A stretch of 64,000 nt of DNA. Origin: Aliihoeflea sp. 40Bstr573 (lineage in GTDB: Bacteria > Pseudomonadota > Alphaproteobacteria > Rhizobiales > Rhizobiaceae). The notes beneath the pieces are model-generated. The model was not told the DNA's origin, did no database searches, and was given only the letters and a program-made list of their open reading frames with translations. The stretch's first letter is position 1, and each line of letters starts with the position of its first letter. Shown piece after piece: positions 17,661 through 27,702 of the stretch. The stretch spans positions 51,600-115,599 of the forward strand of contig NZ_JAAAMH010000012.1 of assembly GCF_024105655.1 (NCBI RefSeq). Reading direction: 5' to 3'. The position numbers were made by a program, and so were the translations under genes.

Positions 17661-19751
17661 CTAACGCAGTTCGCGGCGCAGGATCTTGCCGACATTCGTC
17701 TTCGGCAGTTCCTTGCGGAATTCCACATGGCGCGGGCGCTTGTATCCGGTCAGCTTGTCGCGCGTGAAATCGATGATTTCCTGCTCCGTCAGGTTCTCGT
17801 CCTTCCTGACGACAAACAGCTTTGGCACTTCGCCCGAATGCTCGTCCGGTACGCCGACGGCGGCGACTTCGAGCACGCCCGGATGCTCTGCGACAACCTC
17901 TTCCAGTTCGTTCGGGTAGACGTTGAAGCCGGAGACGAGGATCATGTCCTTCTTGCGGTCGACGATCTTGACGAAGCCGCGCTCGTCGATGAAGCCCATG
18001 TCGCCCGACTTGAAGAAGCCGTCATCGGTCATGACCTTCTTGGTCTCGTCCGGCCGGTTCCAGTAGCCGGCCATGACCTGCGGCCCGCGAATGCAGATCT
18101 CGCCGACCTCGCCGGCAGGCACGTCCTTGCCGTCCTCGTCGCGGATGACGATCTCGGTCGAGGGGATCGGCATGCCGATCGTGCCTGAGAATTCGTCGGC
18201 GTCGAACCGGTTGGCGGTCGCGACTGGCGCCGTCTCCGACAGGCCATAGCCCTCGGCGATGACGATCCCGGTGAGCTTTTGCCAGCGGTCGGCGACCGGC
18301 TTTTGCACCGCCATGCCACCGCCGAACGTCAGGATCAGCGGCTTGAAGTCGAGCTTCTGGAAATCGGCATTGTTGAGAAGCGCGTTGAAGAGCGTGTTGA
18401 GGCCCGGGAAAACGTGGAACGGCGTCTTCTGCAGTTCCTTGACGAAGGCCGGGATGTCGCGCGGGTTGGGGATCAGGATGTTCTGCGCACCCTGCTGCAT
18501 GCCCATCAGCGCGTTCACCGTTAGCGCATAGATGTGGTAGAGCGGCAGCGCGCAGATGTAGACGACGTCCTTGGGTTTCGGCTTCTTCGAATAGGCGGCC
18601 TCGACCCACAGCGCGTTCTGCGCGACATTCGCCAGCACGTTGCGGTGAAGCAGCGTCGCGCCTTTCGAAACGCCCGTCGTCCCCCCCGTATATTGCAGGA
18701 AGGCGACGTCGTCCTGACCCACGTCGATCTTGCGGAAGGTCTTCTTGGCGCCTTCCTTCAGCGCGTCGTTGAAGCCGACGTGGCCGGGCAGCGACCAGTT
18801 CGGCACCATCTTCTTGACGCGGCGCACGACGAGATTGACGACGATGCCCTTGAGCCCGAGGCGGTCGCCCATCGCTGCGACGACGACGTGCTTGACCTTC
18901 GTGCGGCCGATGACCTGCTGCAGCGTCGCAGCGAAGTTTTCCAGGATCACGATCCCTTCGGCGCCTGAATCGTTGAGCTGGTGCTCGAGTTCGCGCGGCG
19001 TGTAGAGCGGGTTGACGTTGACGACCGTATAGCCCGCGCGCAGCACCGCCATCATCGCGATCGGGTATTGCAGCACGTTCGGCATCATGATGGCGACGCG
19101 CGCGCCCTTCGACAGGCCCTTGCCCTGCAGATACGCGGCGAAGGCGGCAGACTGCTTCTCGAGCTCGGTAAAGGTGATCGACTTGCCCATGCAGGTGAAG
19201 GCGGGCTTCGAGCCGTATTTGCGGCAGGAATCGACCATCAGGTCGCCCAGCGACTGATATTCGAGCGGCGCGATCTCGGCCGGAACGCCCTTCGGATAAT
19301 TGGCCAGCCAGGGCTTGTCGGCCTTTGCCGCCGTTTGCGTTGCAACTGCTGCCGGGGCGGCAGCCGGTTCGGCCTTCGGAGCTGTCGATGGCGCCGGCTT
19401 GGGCTTGGCGGCGGATGCCTTTGCCCTGGAAGCGGCCGGCTTCGCTGCGGCCTTGGCGGCAGGCTTCGGAGCCGGCGGCGCTTCCGCTGCGGCTTCTGCG
19501 GCAGGCTTCGCGCTCTTGGCCTCGGTCTTCTTCGCAGCCGTCTTGGCAGCGGCCGGCTTGGCGGTGGTCTTCGGGGTCGACGTCTTGGCGGCAGCAGCCT
19601 TGGCCGGGGCCGCTTTCGGCTTTGCGCTCGCGCTCGCCTTCGCAGCGGCGGGCTTGGCGGTTGCCACAGCCTTTGCCGCCGGCGCCTTCGCGGCAGCCGG
19701 CTTCACGTCTTCCTTCGAAGCCTTGCTCGTCTTCTCGGTCGCTTTGGCCAA
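17661..19751 (-). CDS. fadD: long-chain acyl-CoA synthetase with Lys/Ala/Pro-rich N-terminal tail
   Basis: This 696-aa protein activates fatty acids to acyl-CoA with ATP. The AMP-binding motif YTGGTTGVSKGA, the GYGLSE motif and the C-terminal KTNVGKILRREL with the catalytic lysine are all present. The FadD core begins at about residue 146 (KPWLANYPKGVPAEI). Residues 1-144 are an extraordinary low-complexity tail of Lys, Ala and Pro that resembles histone H1 or bacterial PAKKAA proteins. I choose TTG 19751 because GAGGAGG lies 5 nt upstream; a longer frame to 19853 has no good signal. The tail could bind DNA or acidic surfaces, but that is inference. Confidence 0.93.
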   Translation of the reverse strand: MAKATEKTSKASKEDVKPAAAKAPAAKAVATAKPAAAKASASAKPKAAPAKAAAAKTSTPKTTAKPAAAKTAAKKTEAKSAKPAAEAAAEAPPAPKPAAKAAAKPAASRAKASAAKPKPAPSTAPKAEPAAAPAAVATQTAAKADKPWLANYPKGVPAEIAPLEYQSLGDLMVDSCRKYGSKPAFTCMGKSITFTELEKQSAAFAAYLQGKGLSKGARVAIMMPNVLQYPIAMMAVLRAGYTVVNVNPLYTPRELEHQLNDSGAEGIVILENFAATLQQVIGRTKVKHVVVAAMGDRLGLKGIVVNLVVRRVKKMVPNWSLPGHVGFNDALKEGAKKTFRKIDVGQDDVAFLQYTGGTTGVSKGATLLHRNVLANVAQNALWVEAAYSKKPKPKDVVYICALPLYHIYALTVNALMGMQQGAQNILIPNPRDIPAFVKELQKTPFHVFPGLNTLFNALLNNADFQKLDFKPLILTFGGGMAVQKPVADRWQKLTGIVIAEGYGLSETAPVATANRFDADEFSGTIGMPIPSTEIVIRDEDGKDVPAGEVGEICIRGPQVMAGYWNRPDETKKVMTDDGFFKSGDMGFIDERGFVKIVDRKKDMILVSGFNVYPNELEEVVAEHPGVLEVAAVGVPDEHSGEVPKLFVVRKDENLTEQEIIDFTRDKLTGYKRPRHVEFRKELPKTNVGKILRRELR

Positions 19752-19926
19752 TTCGTCCTCCTCAAAATGTTGCGCATGGAGGCGGAATCGGTCGACTGAC
19801 GCGGCCGGATTCTTGAGTTGCCCGCTCACCCAGCGCCGGATGCCCGCCTGCATCCTGAAATTTGTTGCCGTCGCCTATCTAGGGCCACAATTCGTTGCGG
19901 TGCAAGCCGTGCCGCAGCGGAATGAT

Positions 19927-20478
19927 CTACTGGCCGTAGCCAGCATGGCCTTCCATGAATTTGCGTTCCGCGTCCGTCGTCTCGCGTCCCAGCGCCTTGT
20001 TCCGATGCGGAAACCGTCCGAACTCCTGAATGATGTCGCGATGTTCGATCGCGTATTTCAGGCTCTCCTCATTTTCGAGCGAACGGAACAGGTCGACGCA
20101 TCGCTCCTGGTCGGCCGAAATCTCCGAATGCATGAAGGGCATGTAGAGAAACTGCTTCTCGGTACCGGTCAGCCCATGATCGAGCCGATTTTCCATCGCG
20201 TTTCGTGCGACCTCGATGGCGAGATTGTCGGTGCCGAAGGCCGCCGCCTGGCCACGGAACATGTTGCGCGGAAACTGGTCGAGCACGATCACCGCGGCAA
20301 GTGCGGTGCGCGGGTCGTCGATCGTCTCGGGGTTGAGCCCGGTCTTCAGCTCTTCGTAGAGCTTGGAAAAGCGCGACCTGATCTGCTCGTCGACCTCGGC
20401 CTTGCCGGTGTACCAATCGTCGGCAGTCAGTTCGTCGAACCAGAAAGACAGAACACCGTCTTGCCATCCCTGCTTCAT
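19927..20478 (-). CDS. DUF924 family protein
   Basis: This 183-aa soluble protein matches the DUF924 family, with VLSFWF near the start, ALAAVIVLDQFPRNMFRG in the middle and FLYMPFMHSE after it. The fold is helical and TPR-like, and the family has no established reaction. ATG 20478 is chosen because GGAGG lies 5 nt upstream; an upstream in-frame start at 20544 would add a charged, unconserved stretch. It stands 78 nt downstream of the next ABC-transporter gene on the other side and is probably a separate unit from fadD. Confidence 0.88.
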   Translation of the reverse strand: MKQGWQDGVLSFWFDELTADDWYTGKAEVDEQIRSRFSKLYEELKTGLNPETIDDPRTALAAVIVLDQFPRNMFRGQAAAFGTDNLAIEVARNAMENRLDHGLTGTEKQFLYMPFMHSEISADQERCVDLFRSLENEESLKYAIEHRDIIQEFGRFPHRNKALGRETTDAERKFMEGHAGYGQ

Positions 20479-20556
20479 CTCATCCTCCCTCTTGTTCTTG
20501 GAAGAGGGCGCAGGCAGGCGCCGCTCTTCATCGTCACGTTGCATCGAAGCGTTCTG

Positions 20557-21554
<998 letters not shown>

Positions 21555-21558
<4 letters not shown>

Positions 21559-22532
21559 GCGGCTTGCTCCTCGGGCGCATGCAGCCAGCAGGCAACGCGG
21601 CGGGTGCCCGAGACGATCGGCTCGGGACGTTCGACGAAGCAGCGGTCGAAGGCGTGCGGGCAGCGCGGGTTGAAGGCGCAGCCCTTCGGGATGGCCGACA
21701 GGCGCGGCATGGATCCTGGAATCTGCGTCAGGCGGTCGGAGTTGGTGGCGAGCGTCGGGATCGAGCCCATCAGCCCGGCCGTGTAGGGGTGCTTTGCGTC
21801 GGTGATGACATCGCGCACGGGGCCGATCTCGGCGATGCGTCCTGCATACATGACCGCGACGCGGTCCGCCGTCTCCGCGATGACGCCCATGTCGTGGGTG
21901 ATCAGCATGATCGCCGCACCGTATTCGGCGCACATGTTCTTCATCACGTCGATGATCTGCGCCTGCACCGAAACGTCGAGCGCAGTGGTCGGCTCATCAG
22001 CGATGACCAGTGCCGGGTCCGCGCACAAAGCGAGCGCGATGACGACCCGCTGGCGCATGCCGCCCGAGAACTGGTGCGGATAGTCGTCGATGCGCCGCTC
22101 CGCCGCCGGGATACCGACGTCGTCGAGAAGCCTGATGGCGCGCTTGCGCGCATCGGCCGACGACAGAGGCATATGGGTGCGGATCGTCTCGATGAGCTGC
22201 TCGGCGACCGTGTAGAGCGGGTTGAGCGAGGTCAGCGGATCTTGGAAAACCATGCCGATGCGCTTGCCGCGATAGCGTCGCATCTGGTCGGGGCCGAGAT
22301 TGTCGATGCGCTCGCCCTGCAGCAGAATTTCCCCGTTCGAGATGCGGCCTGGCGGCTCGATCAGGCCGATGACGGCCGAGCCGGTCATCGATTTGCCAGC
22401 GCCGGATTCGCCCACCACGCCGAGCACTTCGCCGGGCATGATGTCGAAGGAGATGTTGTCGACCGCCGTCAGCGTGCCACGACGGGTGGGGAACTGGACG
22501 GTCAGGTTCTTGACGGAGAGAACAGGTTGCAT
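21555..22532 (-). CDS. Dpp/Opp-type ABC transporter, ATP-binding protein (DppD-like)
   Basis: This 325-aa ATPase has Walker A GESGAGKS, signature [12 protein letters not shown], Walker [13 protein letters not shown] and the C-terminal [14 protein letters not shown] cysteine cluster typical of oligopeptide-type ATPases. It pairs with the DppF-like ATPase whose start it overlaps by ATGA. It begins 5 nt after the DppC-like permease and is part of one operon. Confidence 0.95.
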
Positions 22533-22537
22533 GGCGC

Positions 22538-23518
22538 TTACCTCAGTCGCGGGTTGAGCGCGTCGCGCAGCCAGTCACCCAGAAGGTTGACCGAAAGCGC
22601 AAGCAGGACGAGCGTCAGGGCGGGGAAGAACAGGATCCACCACTCGCCGGAGAACAGATATTGCTGACCGATGCGTATCAGCGTGCCGAGCGAGGGCTGC
22701 GTGGGCGGAACGCCGACGCCCAGGAAGGAAAGCGTGGCCTCCTCGATGATCGCAAGGGCAAGGCCGATCGTCGCGATGACCATCACCGGACCCATGACGT
22801 TCGGCAGGACGTGACGTGCCAGTATCAGGACTGGATGCACACCCATGATGCGGGCGGCCGAGACGTAGTCCTTCTGCCGCTCCACCATCGTCGCACCACG
22901 GACCGTACGGGCGAATTGCGCCCAGTTGGCCAGGCCGATGGCGACGATCAGCACGTAGACAGCCATGCTCTCCTGCTGCGAAGGCGGGATGATGCCGCGC
23001 GCGATGCCGAAGATCAAAAGCGCGATCAGGATGGCCGGGAAGGAAAGCTGGACGTCCGCGATGCGCATGATGACCGCGTCGGCCGTGCCGCCCTGGTAGC
23101 CGGCGACCAGGCCGAGCGAAATCCCGAGCGCCATGGCGAACAGCGTCGCCGAGAAGCCGACAAAGAGCGAGATGCGCGAGCCGTAGAGGATCGTCGAGAA
23201 GACGTCGCGGCCCTGGTTGTCTGTACCCAGCAGATAGAAATTGCCCATCCGGCTTTCCGAGAAGGGCGGCGTGAAGCCGTCCATCAGATTGAGCGAGGCG
23301 GGATTGAACGGATCGTAGGGCGCGATCCATGGCGCCAGCAGCGCCGCACCGACGATGATGACGACCACGATCGAGGCGATGATCGTCACCGGCGAGCGGC
23401 GGTAAGAGTAGAAGATGTCCGAATCCCAGGCGCGGTAGAGCCGGCTTGGGGGCTTGGACAAAACGATCGGCTCGCCATCGCCGGCGGCCATGAGTTTGGG
23501 ATCTGGAAGCGTGGCCAT
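22538..23518 (-). CDS. Dpp/Opp-type ABC transporter permease (DppC-like)
   Basis: This 326-aa inner-membrane permease has a cytoplasmic N-terminal part, a first membrane helix near residues 45-68 and five more helices. The inner-membrane coupling motif is ARIMGVHPVLILARHVLPNV. It forms the translocation pore with the DppB-like permease, 4 nt upstream. The N-terminal OppC-type region is present. Confidence 0.94.
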   Translation of the reverse strand: MATLPDPKLMAAGDGEPIVLSKPPSRLYRAWDSDIFYSYRRSPVTIIASIVVVIIVGAALLAPWIAPYDPFNPASLNLMDGFTPPFSESRMGNFYLLGTDNQGRDVFSTILYGSRISLFVGFSATLFAMALGISLGLVAGYQGGTADAVIMRIADVQLSFPAILIALLIFGIARGIIPPSQQESMAVYVLIVAIGLANWAQFARTVRGATMVERQKDYVSAARIMGVHPVLILARHVLPNVMGPVMVIATIGLALAIIEEATLSFLGVGVPPTQPSLGTLIRIGQQYLFSGEWWILFFPALTLVLLALSVNLLGDWLRDALNPRLR

Positions 23519-23522
23519 GCGA

Positions 23523-24500
23523 TCACCGTTTGCCAGTGCCGACGCGCAGGCGCGGATCGACCATGTAGTAGAGAATGTCGACGATCAGGTTGATGACGAC
23601 GAAGACGAAGGCGATGAACATCAGGTAGGCCGCCATCACCGGCACGTCGACCACCTGCACCGACTGGATGAAGAGCGAGCCGACGCCCGGCCACTGGAAC
23701 ACCGTCTCGGTGACGATCGCGAACGCGATCACCGAGCCGAGCTGCAGGCCCGTGATCGTGATCACCGGCACCAGCGTGTTCTTCAGCGCATGGCCGAAAT
23801 TGATCGCCCGGTTGGATAGTCCGCGCGCCTTGGCGAAACGGATATAGTCCGCGCGCAGCACTTCCAGCATCTCCGCGCGCACGAGGCGCATGATCAGCGT
23901 CAACTGGAAGAGCGAGAGCGTGATGGCCGGCAGGATGAGCGATCTCAGACCGCTTTCGGTTAGCAGTCCCGTTCGCCAGCCGCCGACCATCACCGTTTCC
24001 CCGCGCCCGAAGGATGGCAGCCAGCCGAGCTCGACGGCGAAGATGTAGATGAGGCCGATGCCGATCAGGAAGGTCGGCAGCGAGACGCCGGCCAGCGACA
24101 GCGTCATCACGACGGAGGTGAGCGGCGATTTGGGCTTCAATGCCGTGTAGACGCCGAAGAACAGGCCGAACACCAGCGCGATCGTGGCGGATGCGAAGGC
24201 GAGCTCGATCGTGGCGGGCAGACGCTCCATGATGAGGCGTGTCACCGGCTCCTGGAGCCGGTAGGAAATGCCGAAATTGCCCTGCACGGCATTGCCGACG
24301 AAGGTCGCGAACTGGATGTAGAAGGGCTCGTTCAGGCCGAGGCGCTCGCGCATCGCTTCGCGGTCTGCAAGTCGGGTATCCTGTCCCACCATGGAGTCGA
24401 TCGGGTCGCCCACATAACGAAAGACGAGGAATGCCACGAGCGAGACTGCCAGCATCACGATGATGGATTGCAGCAGGCGCCTTATGACAAAGGCTGTCAT
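23523..24500 (-). CDS. Dpp/Opp-type ABC transporter permease (DppB-like)
   Basis: This 325-aa permease begins with MTAFVIRRLLQSIIVMLAVSL and has about six membrane helices with the coupling loop DYIRFAKARGLSNRAINFGHALKN. ATG 24500 is chosen because the preceding codons are proline/arginine-rich and not membrane-like, and GGAGA lies about 8 nt upstream. It follows the binding-protein gene after 234 nt that hold a stable hairpin, a common way to give the binding protein higher expression. Confidence 0.94.
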   Translation of the reverse strand: MTAFVIRRLLQSIIVMLAVSLVAFLVFRYVGDPIDSMVGQDTRLADREAMRERLGLNEPFYIQFATFVGNAVQGNFGISYRLQEPVTRLIMERLPATIELAFASATIALVFGLFFGVYTALKPKSPLTSVVMTLSLAGVSLPTFLIGIGLIYIFAVELGWLPSFGRGETVMVGGWRTGLLTESGLRSLILPAITLSLFQLTLIMRLVRAEMLEVLRADYIRFAKARGLSNRAINFGHALKNTLVPVITITGLQLGSVIAFAIVTETVFQWPGVGSLFIQSVQVVDVPVMAAYLMFIAFVFVVINLIVDILYYMVDPRLRVGTGKR

Positions 24501-24680
24501 CTTGTTTGTCTCCGGAACGGGAGCGGGTCGGAAAGGCCGACGCCCAGGCTCCCGGTTTGTCGGTACGGGTGCTGACGGCACGCAAGTTCAGGCAGCGAGA
24601 TGGGCACGCAACCGACGCCGATGCCGCGAAAGGCGCCCTTTTGGCGAGTCAATTCCCCATAATCAAGCCCATAATGCGGA

Positions 24681-24708
24681 CCCGCCGCGCAATTGCTTGC
24701 ACGGCGGG
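24681..24708 (-). terminator. hairpin between binding-protein and permease genes
   Basis: CCCGCCG and CGGCGGG form a 7-bp stem, extended inward by two further pairs after one mismatch. There is no good T-run on the minus strand, so it is more likely a transcript-stabilising or attenuating hairpin than a full terminator. Confidence 0.5.
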
Positions 24709-24734
24709 CCAGGCTTTTGGGAATGTTGCGCAGA

Positions 24735-26312
24735 TTACTCGCCGATAGTCACGTTCGACATGTTCGGCTGGTTTTCCGGATGCACGTCGATGGTGAAGTT
24801 CGACTTCGTCGCGTAGGCCAGAACCTGATTGTGGATCGGCAGGAGGACACGGTCTTCCTGGATCGTCGCCCAGATTTCGGCGATCGTCGCGTCGCGGGCC
24901 TCGATGTCCGTCTGCGTGCCGAGCGACTCGATCTTCTCGTCGAGTTCGGCATTGGAATAGCCCGACGGATTGTAGGCGCCGTAATTGCCTTCCTTCGTGT
25001 GGATCAGATCGTTGAAGATGTAAGCCGAATCGAAGGTCGGAACGCCCCAGCCGAGCAGATAGAAGTCCGTCTCGCCATTGGTGACGAGCGGCGAATGCTG
25101 CGCGACCGGACGCGATGCGAGCGTGACGCGGATGCCGATCTGGCCGAGCATGCCGACGACCGCCTGGCTGATCGCCTCGTCATTGACGTAGCGGTTGTTC
25201 GGCGTGTCGAGCGTGACGGTGAAGCCGTCAGCATAGCCTGCTTCTTCCATCAAAGCGCGGGCACGCTCGAGGTCCGGCGCCGGGTAAGCGTCGAGCTCTT
25301 CGGTCCAGCCATTGACGAAGGGCGGCATCGCGACGCCGGTCGGCACCGAATTGCCGCGCATGACGACTTCCTTGATCGCGTCGCGATCGATGGAAAGATG
25401 CATCGCCTCGAGCACCTTCGGGTCGGCGAAGGGGTTCTTGTCGGTCACGTCCGAGCTCGCCAGCGGCTCCTCGCTGAGGCGATAGCCGAAGTAGATGATG
25501 CGGTTTTCAGGGCCGGTCGCGACCTTGATACCGTCGGTCGACGAGAGGCGCTCGATGTCCTGCACCGGCACGTCCTGAACGAAGTCGACCTCGCCCGAGA
25601 GAAGCGCTGCGACGCGGGTCGCCGCATCGGAGATCGGCGTATAGATGATTTCGGTCACGGCAGGATCGGTCTCGGCCCAATGGTCCGGGTTCACTTCCAT
25701 GACCGAGCGCACGCCCACTTCGCGCGAGACGAGCTTGTATGGGCCGGTGCCGTTGGTGTTGCGCACGGCGTAGTTGTCTTCCCCGCCGGCATAGTCCTGC
25801 ACCTCGACGACGTCGTTCGTCTCGGACCAGGTCTTGTCCATCATGAAGGTGTTGGTCAGGTTGTTCGGGTAGAGCGGGCTCGGACCCTTGAGCTTGACCT
25901 CGACCGTGTAGTCGTCGACAGCGGTGACGCTTTCGACGTCGGCGTGGAGCTGGCGCATGTTCGAGCGCTCCGAACGCGCGCGATCGAGCGAGAAGACGAC
26001 GTCTTCGGCGTTGAACTCGGCGCCGTCATGGAAGGTGACGCCTTCGCGCAGCTTGAAAACCCACGTCGTGTCGTCGCCTTCCTTGAGGTTCCACTCGGTC
26101 GCCAGGCGCGGGATCAGCGTGCCTTCGGTGTCGCGCCAGACGAGCGTCTCGTAGATGTGGTGGGCGAAGGTGTGCGTGGTGCCTTCATTCTGCGAATGCG
26201 GGTCCAGCGTCAGCGCGTCGGCGCCGCGTGCCCAGCGGATCGTTTCGGCTGATGCCGGCATCGCCGTGGCGGCGAGAGCCAGAACGCTGGCCGTCAAGAG
26301 AAGTTTACGCAT
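24735..26312 (-). CDS. ABC transporter substrate-binding protein, family 5
   Basis: This periplasmic protein (525 aa) has a clear signal peptide (about 1-22, ending ASA) and the family 5 fold used for peptides, opines, glutathione and similar compounds. Typical stretches are LTLDPHSQNEGTTHTFAHHIYETL and VTFHDGAEFNAEDVVFSLDRA. It would deliver its ligand to the downstream permeases. ATG 26312 is chosen because GGGAG lies 5 nt upstream; an ATG four codons earlier is less likely. The substrate cannot be told from sequence. Confidence 0.94.
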   Translation of the reverse strand: MRKLLLTASVLALAATAMPASAETIRWARGADALTLDPHSQNEGTTHTFAHHIYETLVWRDTEGTLIPRLATEWNLKEGDDTTWVFKLREGVTFHDGAEFNAEDVVFSLDRARSERSNMRQLHADVESVTAVDDYTVEVKLKGPSPLYPNNLTNTFMMDKTWSETNDVVEVQDYAGGEDNYAVRNTNGTGPYKLVSREVGVRSVMEVNPDHWAETDPAVTEIIYTPISDAATRVAALLSGEVDFVQDVPVQDIERLSSTDGIKVATGPENRIIYFGYRLSEEPLASSDVTDKNPFADPKVLEAMHLSIDRDAIKEVVMRGNSVPTGVAMPPFVNGWTEELDAYPAPDLERARALMEEAGYADGFTVTLDTPNNRYVNDEAISQAVVGMLGQIGIRVTLASRPVAQHSPLVTNGETDFYLLGWGVPTFDSAYIFNDLIHTKEGNYGAYNPSGYSNAELDEKIESLGTQTDIEARDATIAEIWATIQEDRVLLPIHNQVLAYATKSNFTIDVHPENQPNMSNVTIGE

Positions 26313-26645
26313 GATTGCTCCCATGTTTTTCTTTTAGATATCCCCGCAGTGGCGTTTTCCGCCTCCCACGATTGGCGCGTACCATAAAAGAGCGTTCTGC
26401 ATATTGGAAGCGGGCGAAAAGTCGTTGAACGTGCAACGTAAATGACCTTGCGGCAGCCCCGTCGCGGAAGTCTTGTCCAAGTGCGATCTTCGAAAACGCG
26501 CGCGCTTCGATCGACGTCATGAGTAAACATCGACATATCGCCGTCATTTTGAGCATTACCGAATTGTCATGTTGCGGTTCACGTTGAGTTCATGTGGGAA
26601 CCTTCATTGTAGCCAGGCGTCTTTGAGGACAAAGGAGTTTGAGAG
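26313..26645. other. divergent intergenic region (333 nt)
   Basis: No gene is seen here. It holds the promoters of the minus-strand binding-protein gene and the plus-strand BA14K gene. Visible elements are the near-palindrome GTTGAACGTGCAAC at 26424-26437 (six of seven pairs), which might be an operator, and a candidate stress promoter at 26597-26621 listed separately. Confidence 0.5.
26597..26621 (+). promoter_or_regulatory. candidate EcfG-type (general stress response) promoter
   Basis: GGAAC at 26597 and CGTC at 26618 are separated by 16 nt. The alphaproteobacterial EcfG sigma-factor consensus is GGAAC-N16/17-CGTT, so three of four -10 bases match. Transcription would start about 20 nt above the ATG of the BA14K gene, leaving room for AAAGGAG at 26631-26637. 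Confidence 0.45.
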
Positions 26646-27215
26646 ATGAAGAAGTTTCTTTCGATTGTCTGTGCCGCGACCGTCGCATTTACCGGCGTGG
26701 CAGCTACCAGCGTAACCGCGAGTGCGTCGCCCGCACTCATCCGCGCCGTCGATTCCGGTGTGACGAACGCGAACGTGATCGAGGTCCAAAACCGCCGGGA
26801 AACGCGTCGCGACCGCCGTGAGTTCCGCCAGGATCGCCGCCAGGATCGCCGCGAGTTCCGCCAGGAGATGCGTCAGGACCGTCGCGAATTCCGCCAGGAC
26901 GTTCGCCAGGCCCGCCGCGGCTTCTATCGTGACGGCAATTACAGCTACTACAACGGCCATCGCGGCTACCGTGACCGCCGTGCCGGCTACCGTGAGTTCA
27001 ACGGCTTCTGGTTCCCGGCCGCGGCCTTCGTGGCAGGTGCCATCGTCAGCGGCGCGATAAGCCAGCCTTCGCGCACGGTCGTCGTCCGGCCTGGCCGCTT
27101 GTCTCAGGCGCATGTCGACTGGTGCTATGACCGCTACCGTTCGTACCGCGCCTCGGACAACACGTTCCAGCCCTACAATGGCCCGCGAAAGGCATGCTAC
27201 TCGCCCTACAGCTAA
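26646..27215 (+). CDS. secreted BA14K-family protein with 11-residue Arg-rich repeats
   Basis: This 189-aa protein has a signal peptide (about 1-28). The C-terminal region (about 150-189) with [19 protein letters not shown] and PRKACYSPY matches the BA14K family, first known as a Brucella immunogen with lectin-like properties. Residues 56-88 are three tandem 11-residue repeats of the form DRREFRQxxRQ. A hydrophobic stretch ([14 protein letters not shown], about 123-136) may touch the membrane. The function is not established. AAAGGAG precedes ATG 26646, and a terminator follows. Confidence 0.85.
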   Translation: MKKFLSIVCAATVAFTGVAATSVTASASPALIRAVDSGVTNANVIEVQNRRETRRDRREFRQDRRQDRREFRQEMRQDRREFRQDVRQARRGFYRDGNYSYYNGHRGYRDRRAGYREFNGFWFPAAAFVAGAIVSGAISQPSRTVVVRPGRLSQAHVDWCYDRYRSYRASDNTFQPYNGPRKACYSPYS

Positions 27216-27238
27216 GTGCGGGCAGATCGAAACCAACA

Positions 27239-27265
27239 GGGGCGGCCTTCGGGTCGCCCCTTTTT
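27239..27265 (+). terminator. intrinsic terminator of the BA14K gene
   Basis: GGGGCG-g-CC and GG-t-CGCCCC pair around a short TTCG-type loop and are followed by T5. It lies 24 nt after the stop. Confidence 0.85.
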
Positions 27266-27361
27266 GTTGGGTTGGCCTGAGTGTGAAGCGCCTGAACGGC
27301 CAATCGAATCCCCAACGGCGATGTCGGCGGGTGATGGAAGGGATATCAAGGCAGGATATCG

Positions 27362-27437
27362 TGGTGCCGCTTAGGTGACTCGAACACCTGACCCCATCAT
27401 TACGAATGATGTGCTCTACCAACTGAGCTAAAGCGGC
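27362..27437 (-). tRNA. tRNA-Thr (anticodon CGT)
   Basis: On the minus strand a full cloverleaf is seen: acceptor GCCGCTT with AAGCGGC, D-arm GCTC...GAGC, anticodon stem CATCA/TGATG with loop TTCGTAA (anticodon CGT) and T-arm AGGTG-TTCGAGT-CACCT. The 3' CCA is encoded. It reads threonine ACG codons. The 76-nt length is standard. It is not next to any integrase. Confidence 0.97.
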
Positions 27438-27702
27438 CCGTCGAAAACCGCCCGGGCATTGTCGGGGGCTCGAAAGTGAGCGCTTGATATCCGGATCGGT
27501 CGGCAAATTCAAGCACCCCGCGCTGAATTTCGCGGCCGACGTTCCGCACCGGCGCGAAAGACTGCAAGGGCGCGGTGCAGGTGCCGCCGATGTGATGCGA
27601 CGATGGTCGCAAGTCCTTGCAGCGCCTGTGGACTCTTGGCCAAGCTGCGATAGAGTTTCGCTCCATGCCTTCGGGCGTGGAGTTCAAATGGAGGGAGAAC
27701 GC
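27438..27702. other. intergenic region between tRNA-Thr and coxS
   Basis: This 265-nt stretch contains no recognisable gene. It should hold the divergent promoters of the tRNA (minus) and of the coxSLM operon (plus). I see no confident -35/-10 pair or operator. GATATC words lie on both sides of the tRNA (27342, 27354 and 27486), probably by chance. Confidence 0.4.

Noticed and set aside
26811..26909. Short tandem repeats that could suggest CRISPR
   Set aside because: The period is 33 bp without unique spacers, and the repeats encode regular 11-residue protein units in frame.
27362..27437. tRNA-Thr as an attachment site for a genomic island
   Set aside because: No integrase or direct repeat of the tRNA end is seen nearby, and flanking genes look native.
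27341..27492. GATATC words around the tRNA as a regulatory inverted repeat
   Set aside because: The word is a short palindrome found by chance, and the spacing is irregular.
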